Assembly (NCBI GenBank): GCA_038501625.1
Contig: JAZAYU010000178.1
Coordinates: 434,001 to 498,000 of the forward strand
DNA length: 64,000 nucleotides
Source: Corbicula japonica
Lineage: Eukaryota > Mollusca > Bivalvia > Venerida > Cyrenidae
Direction of reading: 5' to 3'
Below the pieces are notes generated by a model. The model searched no databases and was not told the origin of the DNA. It worked only from the letters and a program-made list of their open reading frames with translations. The stretch's first letter is position 1; every line of letters begins with the position of its first letter. Made by a program: the position numbers and the translations under genes. Below, one piece after another: positions 27,035-38,791 of the stretch.

Positions 27035-27115
27035 TTGCTTTAATAGCGTGTACTGGTAAAGTGGATGCCGACATGCTCTAATACTGGAGGTTCGAACCCC
27101 AGACTATTGAGACAA
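27035..27115 (+). repeat. tRNA-like head of a possible SINE
   Basis: TAGCGTGTACTGG resembles a pol III A box, and GGTTCGAACCCC (about 45 bp further) is a perfect B box. The acceptor stem does not pair and there is no convincing anticodon arm, so this is not a functional tRNA. No body repeat was recognised downstream, so the SINE label is inference. Confidence 0.35.
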
Positions 27116-27119
27116 GGAC

Positions 27120-29190
27120 TTCTTCGCAGCAATACAGCAGCCCTATTTACCCAACTTACTCATATGCACAACTAATAAATGACAAACAATTATATGATGG
27201 GATAAGGCCGCGATATTTTATTTCAAAATAGAAAGTTAAACACGGCACATATAAAACACATATGATAATGATTTTATATAATGATTTTATATAATGATTT
27301 TATATAAACTTAAGGGGAAACTGAATCCCACAAGATTGTATTTGGTGTAATTTTTCTGCTTTCAAATAATGCGCTTTGCCTAAAATGCACATTCTGTGTG
27401 TTGAAGGGCCACTAAAATACGATTTGCCACACAATATGTGACAAATGTATTGCGCCGATATAAAGATCGATTCTGATGTAAGTATTGCTACGAACTACCA
27501 ATGTTTATGTTTATTTTATCTCCACGATGATGCTAAGTAAATATTTATCATTTTATCGACTATTTTCTCGTTTATTATAGCGTTACATGTCGCTGTCTTA
27601 CCGTCAGCCTAAATCAAGACATTTAAATAGTAAAGAAAGGATATCATTTGAATATGTTTCCTTAATTCATTTTTGCGATGTTATGATTGAATTTGTATAA
27701 TTGAGTATGTGTATGGCAATGGCAATGGCGGGATTGAATAAACCCCTAGGAGCGAAGAACGAATTGAGGTTGGTAAGACCATTCTAGAAGATCAACGTAA
27801 TGCTTTAAAATTTCATATGAATAAATAAACGAAATAATAAAATAATAAAAACTTATTCCAGAGATTCACACTGATATGATGTTCTTACCCTTTCCCTCGT
27901 TTTTTTTTAAATATTTGTCCCGCTTTTGGGGAGAAAATTTTCCAACAAGGAATGATTATAGATAAAGATATTATTATTATAGATTAAGATATAGAAAATG
28001 ATACAATGAAATATCCGGCCTATATAGGCCAGATTTAACCATCCTTTATGTCACAGAAAGAACCGGTCAAAGTACCTCCTATTTTGTGAATAGTTCGAAT
28101 TTCAGCAGATAAATCAGTTCTCATATTATTATTATATAAGTTAACAAAACGCGTGATTATGTATCAGATTGAGAATCTGTGTAGACATGTAATATACGTA
28201 ATAACCAAATTTTTGCAAATCAGAAGTAGGTATTTGGAATTCAAAGGGTGAAAACATTGTGTATTTATAAACTTGACCATTCATTTAAGCATAATTTATT
28301 TGTATTTGTTGTCAGAATGGTAGACAACGTACACGTTTGTCCAATTCGGCGACGAAAGATTTCCCAATTTCATTACGGGCCTTTTTCCCCAAAATAGAGG
28401 AAAAACGGTCTTAAGGTATTCAAATACTAAAACTTACCGTTAATATTTACAGCAGTCTTACACTATACTTAGCATTGTGTTAAAGTTGTGTGCGTGTGAT
28501 GCAGGTTTTCCATGCTGTTTCCGGGAAAAACTACATGTATTATTGAGTAAAATTTTCTGAAAAAATAAAACGAAAATAACAAACCATTATTTTTCGGATA
28601 TCAATGACTGATTGTTGGTAATGTTTGTAATCTAACTCTTAAATTGCTGCTTTTTGACTGTTTTTGACAGCCTTTTCAGAGTTGTTTTACCCCGATTACG
28701 TGTGTTATAATCTGTTAAAAAGCTAATGAGAGCTTAATATGTTGTCTCGTTGTATTTGTTTTCTCGACTCAAAATAAATCTTACTATGCTGTATTGTATT
28801 GTAGATTTTTACAAAAAAGCAGAGCAAGGGTAAATATCGGTTCTTTGTACAACGTTCAATAAGATTATTTCTCCTATTGTTGCATAAGATGTATTTTACT
28901 TTTACATGTACTTTCTATTAAGATTTTTGTAAGGGTGGGATCAATCGATATTTGATTGATAAGTTGTTGTTTTTTACATCGCAGGAAGCAGCCAAGACTG
29001 AATCTTTTTTTTTTCATCCAAGGAGGGTCGGCACAAATAATTTTTTATATTGGGGACCCAACTGCTGTTAGAATATAAGCAAAGCCTTTTATTATTATTA
29101 TTACTATTTATTTATTTTTATTTTTGCGAACCTCGACAACACGCTTATCGAGACGTGTTTTTGTATAGGCCGAAAGAACGCTCTTTCGTT
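27120..29190. other. No recognisable gene
   Basis: AT-rich non-coding sequence. Small items: a triplicated 14-bp ATGATTTTATATA run near 27265-27304, and a perfect 14-bp palindrome GGCCTATATAGGCC near 28018. Around 29190 it becomes homologous to the C1q intron near 36600. Confidence 0.5.
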
Positions 29191-29224
29191 AAGTTGAAAA
29201 TTAACGGCATACTATCTCGTTTGT

Positions 29225-29650
29225 ACAAGTTAATTATCTTGTTCCTTAACGTAAATATTTTGTTCCCCACGACATAATAGCTCGTTCCCACTACATAATT
29301 TTTCGTTCCCTCGACATAATAGCTCGTTTTCACGAAATAATCTCGTTTCCACAACATAATATCTCCATCCCACGACATAATAGCTCGATTATACGTCATA
29401 ATATCTCGTCCCCACGACATAATAACTAGATTATTCGGCATAATATCTCGTTCCCACGACATAATAGCTCGATTATACGGCATAATATCTCATTCCCACG
29501 ACATAATAGCTCAATCCCACGACATAATAGCTCAATCCCAAGACATAATAGCTCGATCCCACGGCATTATAGCTCGTTCCCACAACATAGTATTTCGTTC
29601 CCGCGCCGTATCATCTCTGTCCCACAAGATAATATCTTGTTCTCACTAGA
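29225..29650. repeat. 21-bp minisatellite in C1q copy A intron
   Basis: About 19 units of TCGTTCCCACGACATAATAGC and variants. Period 21 is a multiple of three, which gives a spurious 112-codon minus-strand frame with seven-residue repeats. A shorter version occupies the matching place in copy B's intron (36620-36850), and a remnant flanks copy D (61090-61140). Confidence 0.85.
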
Positions 29651-30140
29651 TATAAAAGTAAACTCTGCATTTTGTCGAGAGACTTTATTCGATGTGTTTG
29701 ATTAATAGTTTATGATGCGAAATTGAAAATTATCAATTTCGTATCTAACAGTTTTCTGTCAAGTTCTTAATGAATAATTAATTTTATACTCGGCCTTCGA
29801 AAAAAGCTATAAAGCATTACAGACAAAATCATACAAAAAACTACATTAGTAAATAACGAATGTTCTTCAAATCTTTCTTTACTTATTAATGTGGGAATTG
29901 AGAGAATTGTCTTATTGTAAAATGACAGAAAATGACAAAATACCTTATCGATTTTGTTTAAGCATATACTTAATAAGCATATTATTATTATTTACGAGAA
30001 ATGGTCGGATATATGCGCTCTATGCACTGTTTCTTACTGCAGCTGTCTTATGATTTTCTTAAAAGTATTAACATGTACTTAACTACATAAAATAAGTTCT
30101 TGCCTGTGTAGTAATGCAAACAAAAATGACAAAAAGATAC

Positions 30141-30522
30141 CTTTAATAGCTTGCACTTCCCTTGCATGCTTCTGCATTTCAGCAGTGTTTGCTTCTTCCA
30201 TTTTACGGAATTCTAAAGAAACATTTTTCATCATAAAGTCACTTTTATTAATAATTTGCTCTATGTCATTTTTCATTGACGTCTGTTCAGTTTCCAGTTC
30301 AGATTTAAACAGCTTCTTGTCCGCTTTCAAATGCTCTATCTCATTGATGACTTGTTGTTTTATCGATGTCATGTCATCTTTCATTTTCTGCACGAGTATT
30401 TCCAGCTTTACCATTTTCTCGATCAGTTGTTCCTGGTAATGGAAAGGTGAACATTGCGGTTCCAAACCAAATGTCATATTAATGGTAAAAAGAAAACACG
30501 CAAGTGATATTATCCTGTACAT
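30141..30522 (-). pseudogene. C1q-domain gene copy A, orphan exon 1
   Basis: Encodes 127 residues: a signal peptide (about 1-19, hydrophobic CFLFTINMTFG then LEPQC) followed by a charged coiled-coil-like stem rich in K/E/I (about 30-125). The exon ends at AAAG with a GTATC donor (phase 1), exactly as copy B, whose exon 2 supplies the C1q domain. It is nearly identical to copy B (for example K versus N at residue 46). Two things mark it as dead. Intron homology stops near 29190 and no C1q exon follows. Directly upstream of the ATG the ~378 bp that hold copy B's TATA box are absent, while the sequence beyond (30523-30815) matches B at 38088-38370. The function would be that of secreted bivalve C1q proteins, proposed lectin-like recognition molecules of innate immunity. 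Confidence 0.85.
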
Positions 30523-30819
30523 GTATCCTTGTCTGGTGCAGTAGTGTGCACATAAGTGTTTGAGGACCTACAACTTTCATAAATAATAGTTAATATTGAA
30601 AATAAGACCACTAATTACCTGAGAGCATAATCCTTTACGTTTTATGGTTAAAGATTAAATTCGTGTTCAAATTTTTAGTTTTAACAAAATACTGTCGGCA
30701 CATACTATCGCATGTCATATAGGAATAAAGTCTGGATTCTGTTACCACCATCCACATTATTTTCGACGTAAATTCTTACTTTTGTTGTATTGTCTTGGTG
30801 TTAGGCTCATGTATGCGAC

Positions 30820-31720
30820 TGATGACAGAAATCCGATTTCGTCACTTTCTACGGACTTACTTTTCAACGATAGGGTATGAAATACATTTGAAAACAACCA
30901 ATAAGTTTATAGCAAATCAAGTATTTTATATTGTTAAAAAAAGTTATAAAGGAGCCGGAATATAAAGCTGAAAAATTAGCTGTGCGTTTCATGCCCTTTT
31001 CTATCAGCATTTTTGGTTAACTTGCCGGTAGCCGTCTCTCTGTAACACCGAAGTTTTGTTTACTTCATTGGCTGCCCCATGAACAAACTCAATCAAACCA
31101 AGCCTACAATATTTTAATTATTTGTCCATTAAACGTTTCATCAATTAAAATATCACAACAGCGTTGTGTGTGCCGTAAGGCGGCTAAAATTTCTCCCCGT
31201 ACATTCATTCAGAGCTGTTTCAGAGGAATTCAGCCCTTTAAAAAAGCTGTTCAGTACGATTGCTATATCTGCATAATTACGAAGCTGTGTAAACCCGAGT
31301 AACGGCTCAAAGGCAGATAATTCAAACTTGTTAAGTATTTTATCTAATCCAACCACTACTGAGACAATGAAAAATTAGGATTGTATTAATTTGCTCATTT
31401 TGGCTTAATTTTGTACATTATGGATAAAATATTTCCTGGAAATATCTTTCGGACAACAGGAACATACTCAGTTTAATTGAGAGACACATATTCTGGGGCT
31501 ATGAAGTTTTGGCAATATATGCATATCCAGGCGTATTTAAAACGATTCTTCAGTATGTTTTATAATTATCTTGTTTGATTGATTTTAAAGTTCCCATTTC
31601 GTCGATGTCCATGAAAAGATAACTTTGTACACATGAACAAACATGGTAGATGTCACTAAACTGTTAGACTTAAAAATGAATCTATATACTTGTGTGTATC
31701 ATTTAAAAGGAAATTGTCTA
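30820..31720. other. No gene; one dispersed-repeat fragment
   Basis: Beyond the C1q flank homology this is AT-rich spacer. 31067-31139 is a fragment of the GAGCCTG-core dispersed repeat (CATGAACAAACTCAATCAAA then a CAATATTTT run). A 67-codon minus frame at 31153-31356 is unrecognised. Confidence 0.5.
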
Positions 31721-31731
31721 TGTAACACCCC

Positions 31732-33931
31732 CACACCGTTCAACCCGATAAGATGAATGCCGTGGGTAAGACGACGGCAGTTGCTTGTGTACATGAACGT
31801 TTTTCGGCGAAACTGAGTTTTGGCCTGATTTTTACATTTTCCGGCAATATCTAAGCAGACAAAAATATACATATTGATTCCCTGTTTGTTAAGGACTCTA
31901 CTGACGAAATCTTGACGCACACAGGATATTATTTACGAAGAAATTTCAGAAAAAGTGTGCAATTTTTTGACAAATATGTCATTTGACGAATCGGTCGCAA
32001 ATATTCTTTTTCATTACCAAATCTGAAATATTTGAAATATGCCATGATAAAGTTCAATTATTTCCCTGTAATTATTTGAAACCACAGCTTCCAATTCGCT
32101 TTCTCTAGAAAGATATTTACTTTTAAACTTGGTACGTCGTGGAGATTATGGTAACGACAACGGCCGTTAACACTAAAATATTGGTACAGTTGAATGCAGT
32201 ATCGTCAGTGGATTGGATAACGTAAACGGCCGTCAAGCGAAAATTAGCTTTGTATTTACAATGATTAACACTGGACCCGAGAACATAATTAAATGTTTTT
32301 ATTGCATCGTGATTTGACCGATGTTTTTTTAACGCGCACATTGCCAATTTTGTTGTATATTTTTTCCTTAAACAGCTGTTGAAAATGACATATTTATGAA
32401 AGTTTTTAAAATACTGTTTTACAAATTGAGTTTGATCTGACAGAGATTACGATTCCTTGTATTTAAACTATATTCTAGAGATATGACCATGACGTCTTAG
32501 CCGTATTGTCAGCGAAGCAAAGGTGACGACAACGATATATAAAACAGTGAAATATGCATATCAGGGATGGCCACATCCAGCAGACACAGCTTCCCCATAC
32601 AGCCAAACAGCAGAGACGAAAAGAGAACATGGTATTACAATAATCAATTTCAATATAGACGCCACAAACAATTAACGAAAGTGAGAACCCGAGGGGTAAC
32701 CGCCTTGGAACGGTCCGAGGGCAAAACTTAGTCGCATAAAAATAGTTGTTTTTCGTCTGTTACAAATATGAAGCAAAAGAACTTCAAATACTTCATTCTG
32801 AGTTGAATTTTACTTACTTTCGTTGTCTATATAATTTTATTTATTAATCAGAAGTAAATCAAGACCGCCTGCGCTTCGAATATTCTTAAAGAGTAATGGC
32901 TACCAAATGAAAATAAAGAATAATAACATTTATTTCCGAATTTTAAAACTATAATATTACGTACTCGGTATGGTTCGTCCCCAGATAAAGTTCGAGCTGA
33001 AATAATATGCGGTGCAACATTTTTTCTCGTCTGCAGGCGGCTGTGCAAGTGCATTAAATTTCAAGTTCGTAAAGTATATATAGCAAATAATATAAGAATT
33101 TGTACAAAGTTAGATAAAATATTATATTGTTTTCATTTGAATGAGTACAGACGCTTGTACTTCTCTTTTGACAAGTGTACGAAATAATTGAATACTTAAA
33201 ATTATTACAATTCTAAAATTGCATCAACAACAAAACGTTAGGTAATATTATTCAACCTGGAAATCAGGTGTTTTGTTATAAATGTTTTTCTTTAGGTAAA
33301 CATACTTTTCAATAATTATCTTGATTTATACACAACAAGGAGTAGCCTAGATTTGTTAACACTAGAGTCTGATACACTTTATGCATAAAGCAGACAACAG
33401 CGACGTTGAAAATAAGTTCACTTGACGGCCGTTAACGTTATCCAATCCACTGACGAAACTGCATTCAACTGTACCAATATTTTAGTGTTAACGGCCGTTG
33501 TCATTACCAAAATCACTACGACGTACCAAGTTTAAAAGTAAATATCTTTCTAGAGAAAGCGAATTGGAAGCTGTGGTTTCAAATAATTACAGGGAAATAA
33601 TTGAACTTTATCATGGTATATTTCAAATATTTCAGATTTGGTAATTAAAAAGGATATTTGCGACCGATTCGTCAAATGACATATTTTGTAAAAAAATTGC
33701 ACACTTTTTCTGCAATTTCTCTGTAAATAATATCATGTGTGCGTCAAGATTTCGTCAGTAGAGTCCTTAACAAACAGCGAATCAATATGTATATTTTTGT
33801 CTGCTAAGATATACTATAGCCGGAAATTGAAAAATCAGGCCAATACTCAGTTTCGCCGAAAAACGTGCATGTACACAAGCAACTGCCGTCGTCTTACCCA
33901 CGGCATTCATCTTATCGGGTTGAACGGTGTG
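31732..33931. mobile_element. 2.2-kb foldback element with ~520-bp terminal inverted repeats
   Basis: The left arm (31732 to about 32247) and right arm (about 33421-33931) are inverted and highly similar along their whole length. The ends read CACACCGTTCAACCCG inward on both sides. ACCCC flanks both ends (31727-31731 and 33932-33936), a 5-bp target duplication. The arms contain AACGGCCGTT palindromes at their inner ends. The ~1.17-kb centre has no transposase and carries a SINE-like repeat (32551-32727). Small in-arm frames (31699-31920 on minus, 33737-33943 on plus) are mirror images of each other, not genes. Confidence 0.8.
32551..32727 (-). repeat. SINE-like dispersed repeat, copy 2
   Basis: Reverse complement of the family at 34-243. 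On the minus strand it runs from TTTTGCCCTCGGACCGTTCC through TTCGTTAATTGTTTGTGGCG to CCCTGATATGCATATTTC. It lies in the central part of the foldback element, so it either inserted there or was carried along. Confidence 0.65.
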
Positions 33932-33936
33932 ACCCC

Positions 33937-34980
33937 TCTATAAGTGAGAGGCGTCAGCGCACAATGCCACTTGTCTGGCAAATGTTCTAAAAACATTTGA
34001 TTTTGCATGTGAATAATATTTCGTTTTCAGAGACAGAAAGATGTAAATACAAAATTCTGTAAAAACAAAATTAAGCCAAAATATGTAAAAACTATTTATT
34101 CTTAATTACTTGTCTAACTGTTATTTTGTAGTAAACCCAAACAACGTACCTTGAGATAAGCTGAGAAAATTGTTTTCGTTCAAAACAAATTTCATCTTTG
34201 CAAATCTTTGCCAATTTCTCGTTCGCAGCTGTTTCACGACTAATATTTGCATTAATTAATACAGTTCGTACATTCAGTTTAAAGGTTTTGTCGACGTTAT
34301 GCTTAAAAAATGTGATAAAATAGAAACGTTTTTCAGAACGTATGGTCATTTACAGAAAACAAACTTTGAATGAACAAAGAAACATATTTGATACTAAAAC
34401 TAGGATTAAAAGGGAAATATTTTGTCTGTGTATTGACCGTTAATTGAACTTCCGTTAAGCATTTGAATACTCTCTTACATAGTTATGTATATCAGACCTA
34501 GAATGAGTTATAAATCTCACTTAGCTTCTATTGACCTGCGTCTGTAAAATTAATCTATAAAAGACATAATTTCCAAATTTTCTTGATGCTGCCATGTGAT
34601 CAATGTTGTTAACCCTGTTTTTTTTCAAATTTAATTGATATGATTGTGATACAACCTCTCAGGCCTTTCAATCTCATAAATGTTGTTTTTGATTAGCAAA
34701 TTGGTGCCTCCTTGAATTTTTAATGCTTATATTAATACAGCTTGCAAACAAATTTGTTTGATGTTGGACTGATTATTTTGAAACAACTTTTATTCTTTGC
34801 AATCACCTTAGGTCTAACAGTAACACAATTTCTAGTAAAATTTATAACGCCACTCGTTGACCTGAAATGTAAGAATTGAATGTGTGTTATTTTTAGCACC
34901 ACTCTTCAAGAAGATGTGTTTCCTTTTGATTCTAGAGATCTATTGCCCGAGTGGTCAATATTGTCCAAATTCCTTTCGTC
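33937..34980. other. No recognisable gene
   Basis: AT-rich spacer. An 85-codon minus frame at 34092-34349 has no recognisable motif. Confidence 0.5.
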
Positions 34981-34983
34981 GTT

Positions 34984-35215
34984 GGTTGCACGACGGTGGC
35001 AGGGGTTTAAGAGTTTATGAAGGTTTATGAGGAAATATTTTCTTAAAAGGTGCTTGACTGTAACTGGAGGCAAAATTGGTCAGTTTAGGAAAGTGAGTGT
35101 TGATCGTCATTTGCTCTTTACACCTGCCGGGATGAAGATATTGGCTTGGTTTTGGTCTCGTTTTGCTCAGAAAAGGTTTCAAACTTGAAAAGAGATGAGT
35201 TAATGGTTTAAAGGA
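34984..35215 (+). mobile_element. 3'-end fragment of the Penelope-like element
   Basis: The first ~75 bp (GGTTGCACGACGGTGGCAG, then GTTTAAGAGTTTATGA and a GGAAATATTTTCTTAAAAG run) match the end of the reverse-transcriptase frame and the start of the 3' region at 59797-59865. No polymerase sequence remains upstream, as expected of a 5'-truncated retrocopy. The right limit is approximate. Confidence 0.55.
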
Positions 35216-35639
35216 AATCACTGTCTGCTCTTAAGGAGGCAGTAAAGAGTTTGAGGCCATAAATGCGGATTGGCCAGGGTCAAATTTGAAGATAAGAGGT
35301 AAGTGGGCAAACTGTAAGCTTCATGGCACTTAAGAATATTTTTAGATGCTATATTTGCAGTTTCGCATGTTTAGCTGGGATCCCCAAAAATTGCCTGACA
35401 TGCTCTTTTTGACATTGAACTTTAAATTAAAATTTAATTGGTATGTTTTGAATTTTATTTTGCTTTGTTTTCATATACTGAATGTCATTGTGAAGTCAGT
35501 TATGTGCCCTTTATGTTTCAGGTATGTGCTAATAGGGAGCAAGTGGACTTGTCGTGTCAGCTGTGATTATTCGGTTTTGCGATATCTCAGAAAACCCTTT
35601 ACTGTCGCCTTGACATTATTTAAGCAGAAATATACAAAC

Positions 35640-36063
35640 ATTGGATTCATTTTTCGTCGGCTTCAACTCAGTGAACAGTTTGTTCTCTTTGTTTGCTGGA
35701 ATTTTGTTTTACTTTTGTATTCATATTATACGATTAAACATTTCCTTTAATTCCATTTGCAACGAAAATGCTTTAACAAACTTAATATTTTTAAAATAAT
35801 TATATGCAACTAAGATAAAGTTAAATGAATCATGGATTCATTTCCCACTGTCTTCAAGTCATTGATCTTTTTGTTCTATTAGTAAGCCGGAGTTTATTTC
35901 TGTAGTGTTGGTATTCCTTTTTTGCCATTATACATTTTCCTTTAAATGGATTTAAAACTTAACAGCAAACTTAATATTATATTCAAACAATACACAATTA
36001 AAATATAGGTAAGAGTCCATGTATTCGTTTTTGTTGTTTTCAACTCTCTGAACGTTTGCTGTA
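35640..36063 (-). other. 3' untranslated/flanking region of C1q copy B
   Basis: Homologous along its length to 41728-42166 downstream of copy C. An AATAAA signal on the minus strand lies at 35893-35898, about 165 bp after the stop position. The equivalent in copy C is at 41990-41995. The 134-codon plus-strand frame (35346-35750) overlaps this region antisense and is not supported as a gene. Confidence 0.6.
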
Positions 36064-37709
36064 TTAATGTAAAAGGACACCACTGAATGTGTTCCAGGCC
36101 TCCGAAGTCTGCCAAAGTGATCCAGACACTGAAGGACCTGATACCCAGACCTGGGCACCCACTTTAAGAACAGTGATTACATCTGCAGTGTAACATTTAC
36201 ATGTCCATGTCCATGTCACGGAAGAATCCTCTTTTTATATCAGTACCATCTAAAACTATGGCGTAATAGATATAGTAACTACTGCCGCCGGATAGACAGA
36301 ATTGTACCGTGAAGAAGTAGGTTCCTTCAACCAGTGCTGTAAACTTTCCTGTAGTACGGTCGTATCCACTGCCTTTATTCAGCACAATAGTCTTGTATAT
36401 GAAAGTGGCTCCATTCACGAGCGCTGTACTAGTGATATCTTTAGCAAGAAAGACAACTTTTTGGGCCAACGTCGAATCTGTAACGAGAAAGACTATTGAA
36501 TTAGTTCTGCGTTATTCGTAAAATTGTCGAAGAACTTAAAAGTAAAAATATCAAGTGACAATGCTTTTAACATTCTAATAATGATAATTATTTTTTAATA
36601 ATTAGTTGGAAATCAACGGCATACTATCTCGTTCGCACAAGTTATTTATTTTGTTCCGTAACGTAAATAGCTTGTTCCCAATACATTATTTTTCGTTCAC
36701 TCGAAATAATAGCTCGTTTTCACGAAATAATAACTCGTTCCCACGACATAATATCTCTTTCCCACGACATAATATCTCGTTCCCTTAACATAGTATTTCG
36801 TTCCCGCGACTTAATTATCTCTGTCCCACAAGATAATATCTTGTTCTCACTAGATATAAAAGTAAACTCTGCATTTACTTTATTCGATGTGTTTGTTTAA
36901 TAGTTTATGATGCGAAATTGAAAATTATCAATTTCGTATCTAACAGTTTTCTGTCAAGTTCTTAATGAATAATTAATTTTATATTCAAAAAAAGCTATAA
37001 TGCATTACAGACAAAATCATACAAAAAACTACATTTAATTTAGTAAATAACGAATGTTCTTCAAATCTTTCTTTACTTATTAATGTGGGAATTGAGAGAA
37101 TTGTCTTATTGTAAATGACAAAATACATTATCGATTTTGTGCGAATAAGCATATACTTAATAAGCATATTATTATTATTTACGAGAAATGGTTGGATATA
37201 TGCGCTCTATGCACTGTTTCTTACTGCAGCTGTCTTATGATTTTCTTAAAAGTGTTAACATGTACTTAACTACATAAAATAAGTACTTGCCTGTGTAGTA
37301 ATGCAAACAAAAATGACAAAAAGATACCTTTTATAGCTTGTACTTCCCTCGCATGCTTTTGCATTTCAGCAGTGTTTGCTTCTTCCATTTTACGGAATTC
37401 TAATGAAACATTTTTCATCATAAAGTCACTTTTATTAATAATTTGCTCTATGTCATTTTTCATTGAGGTCTGTTCAGTTTCCAGTTCAGATTTAAACAGC
37501 TTCTTGTCCGCTTTCAAATGCTCTATCTCATTGATGACTTGTTGTTTTATCGATGTCATGTCATCTTTCATATTCTGCACGAGTATTTCCAGCTTTACCA
37601 TTTTCTCGATCAGTTGTTCCTGGTAATGGAAAGGTGAACATTGCGGTTCCAAACCAAATGTCATATTAATGGTAAAAAGAAAACACGCAAGTGATATTAT
37701 CCTGTACAT
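36064..37709 (-). pseudogene. C1q-domain gene copy B, two exons, frameshifted
   Basis: Exon 1 is 37328-37709: signal peptide (1-19) and coiled-coil stem, 127 residues, ending AAAG|GTATC. Intron 1 is 36478-37327, with a TTACAG acceptor and a 21-bp minisatellite inside. Exon 2 is 36064-36477 and encodes the globular C1q domain, starting STLAQKVVFLAKD. Exon phases join cleanly (phase 1). After GFFRD the sequence has ATGGAC repeated, 16 bp where copies C and D have 12. This +4 shifts the frame and gives a stop four codons later. The remaining ~43 residues (CYTAD...TFSGVLLH) are intact in the next frame. The protein would lose the last third of its C1q jelly-roll. Promoter, splice sites and poly(A) signal are all present, so it may be transcribed. 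A sequencing or assembly error at the short repeat cannot be excluded. Confidence 0.85.
36620..36850. repeat. 21-bp minisatellite in C1q copy B intron
   Basis: Roughly 10 units of the TCGTTCCCACGACATAATA family, collinear with the longer array at 29225-29650. The unit number differs between near-identical paralogues, showing that it expands or contracts quickly. Confidence 0.8.
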
Positions 37710-37844
37710 GTCTATTACACAGTCTTTAAAACAACGGATTAAAATTAAGTTTAAATTATGTCAATTTTAAGACACAGTGGTGCTTGAAACCGGTAGACTA
37801 ATGTTTATCACAAATATTCAGAGGGGATGCAGCAGGAAGCGTGG

Positions 37845-37852
37845 CTTATATA
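37845..37852 (-). promoter_or_regulatory. TATA box of C1q copy B
   Basis: On the minus strand TATATAAG (within CAATATATAAGCC) lies about 140 bp before the ATG at 37709, a normal place for a core promoter. It sits in a segment (37710-38087) that is missing from copy A. Confidence 0.5.
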
Positions 37853-38370
37853 TTGCTCCTAAATGTGCTGTATAGTGAGGACTGTCTACAAAGTAAACTA
37901 CCGTGAGCAAGTGAAGAATAATGTAACTATCATTTGAAATTGCAGCTTTCTTTATGAGAATTTAAAGTTTAGGACATTATAGCCTTACTCTTTAAAGATT
38001 AATGCTGAAAATTAGCAAACCAATGGTGCTTTTTCAATATACCATTTACATAATATATATAGGTATTTTAACAAATCTCAGTAAGTATCCTTGTCTGGTG
38101 CAGTAGTGTGCACATAAGTGTATGAGGACCTACAACTTTCATAAATAATATTTAATATTGAAAATAAGACCACTAGTTACCTGAGAGCATAATCATTTAC
38201 GTTTTATGGTGAAAGATTAAATTCGTGTTCAAATTATTAGTTTTAACAAAGTACTGTCGGCACATACTATCGAATGTTTTACAGGAATAAAGTCTGTATT
38301 ATGTTACCACCATCCACGTGATTTTCGACGTAAATTCTTACTTTTATTGTATTGTCTTGGTGTAAGTCTT

Positions 38371-38787
38371 AGTTTGTATGTTCAATTATGAATGAAATTG
38401 TGTTAATTTTCTTCCGAACGGATATCAATTTATCATTTTATTTTGTTTACAAAATTAAAAATAAACAGTATTATCTAATAACAATAGTGAACTCAAATAT
38501 GACAAATTGAAAAAAACTGACATGATTGTAAGTTAGCATAACTTCTTTAGACTTCTTATTTTAACAAGCTTAATATCAAAACACAAATTGTAAAACAGAA
38601 ACTTATTTCTCTCTATAGCGTTTTAGTATGTTATACATTCTGGTTGGAAAGGGAGAAATGTTTACAAGAACAATAACTTTAAAAAAAAGTTTGTGCACGG
38701 TGGGTATTGTCGCATCCGGATTTTGGAATGTAAGAAATCCATTAAAGAAGAAATGATATCAAATATGCATGAAACCACTGTCGCACT
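38371..38787. other. No recognisable feature
   Basis: AT-rich spacer between the upstream flank of C1q copy B and the TIR element. Confidence 0.5.
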
Positions 38788-38791
38788 AGAT

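Noticed and set aside
27035..27115. tRNA gene
   Set aside because: Good B box but no pairing acceptor stem or anticodon arm; kept only as a tRNA-like repeat head.
29145..29483. 112-codon minus-strand protein with seven-residue repeats
   Set aside because: It is entirely a product of the 21-bp minisatellite inside the C1q intron.
30185..30439. 84-codon plus frames at 30185-30439 and 37372-37626
   Set aside because: Antisense of the coiled-coil exon; serine/isoleucine-rich shadow of K/E-rich coding sequence.
35346..35750. 134-codon plus-strand frame, hydrophobic and cysteine-containing
   Set aside because: Overlaps the C1q copy B 3' flank; the homologous stretch at 41669-41869 does not keep a frame of similar length, so there is no evidence of coding.
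36302..36499. 65-codon plus frame over C1q exon 2
   Set aside because: Antisense to the C1q exon on the minus strand.
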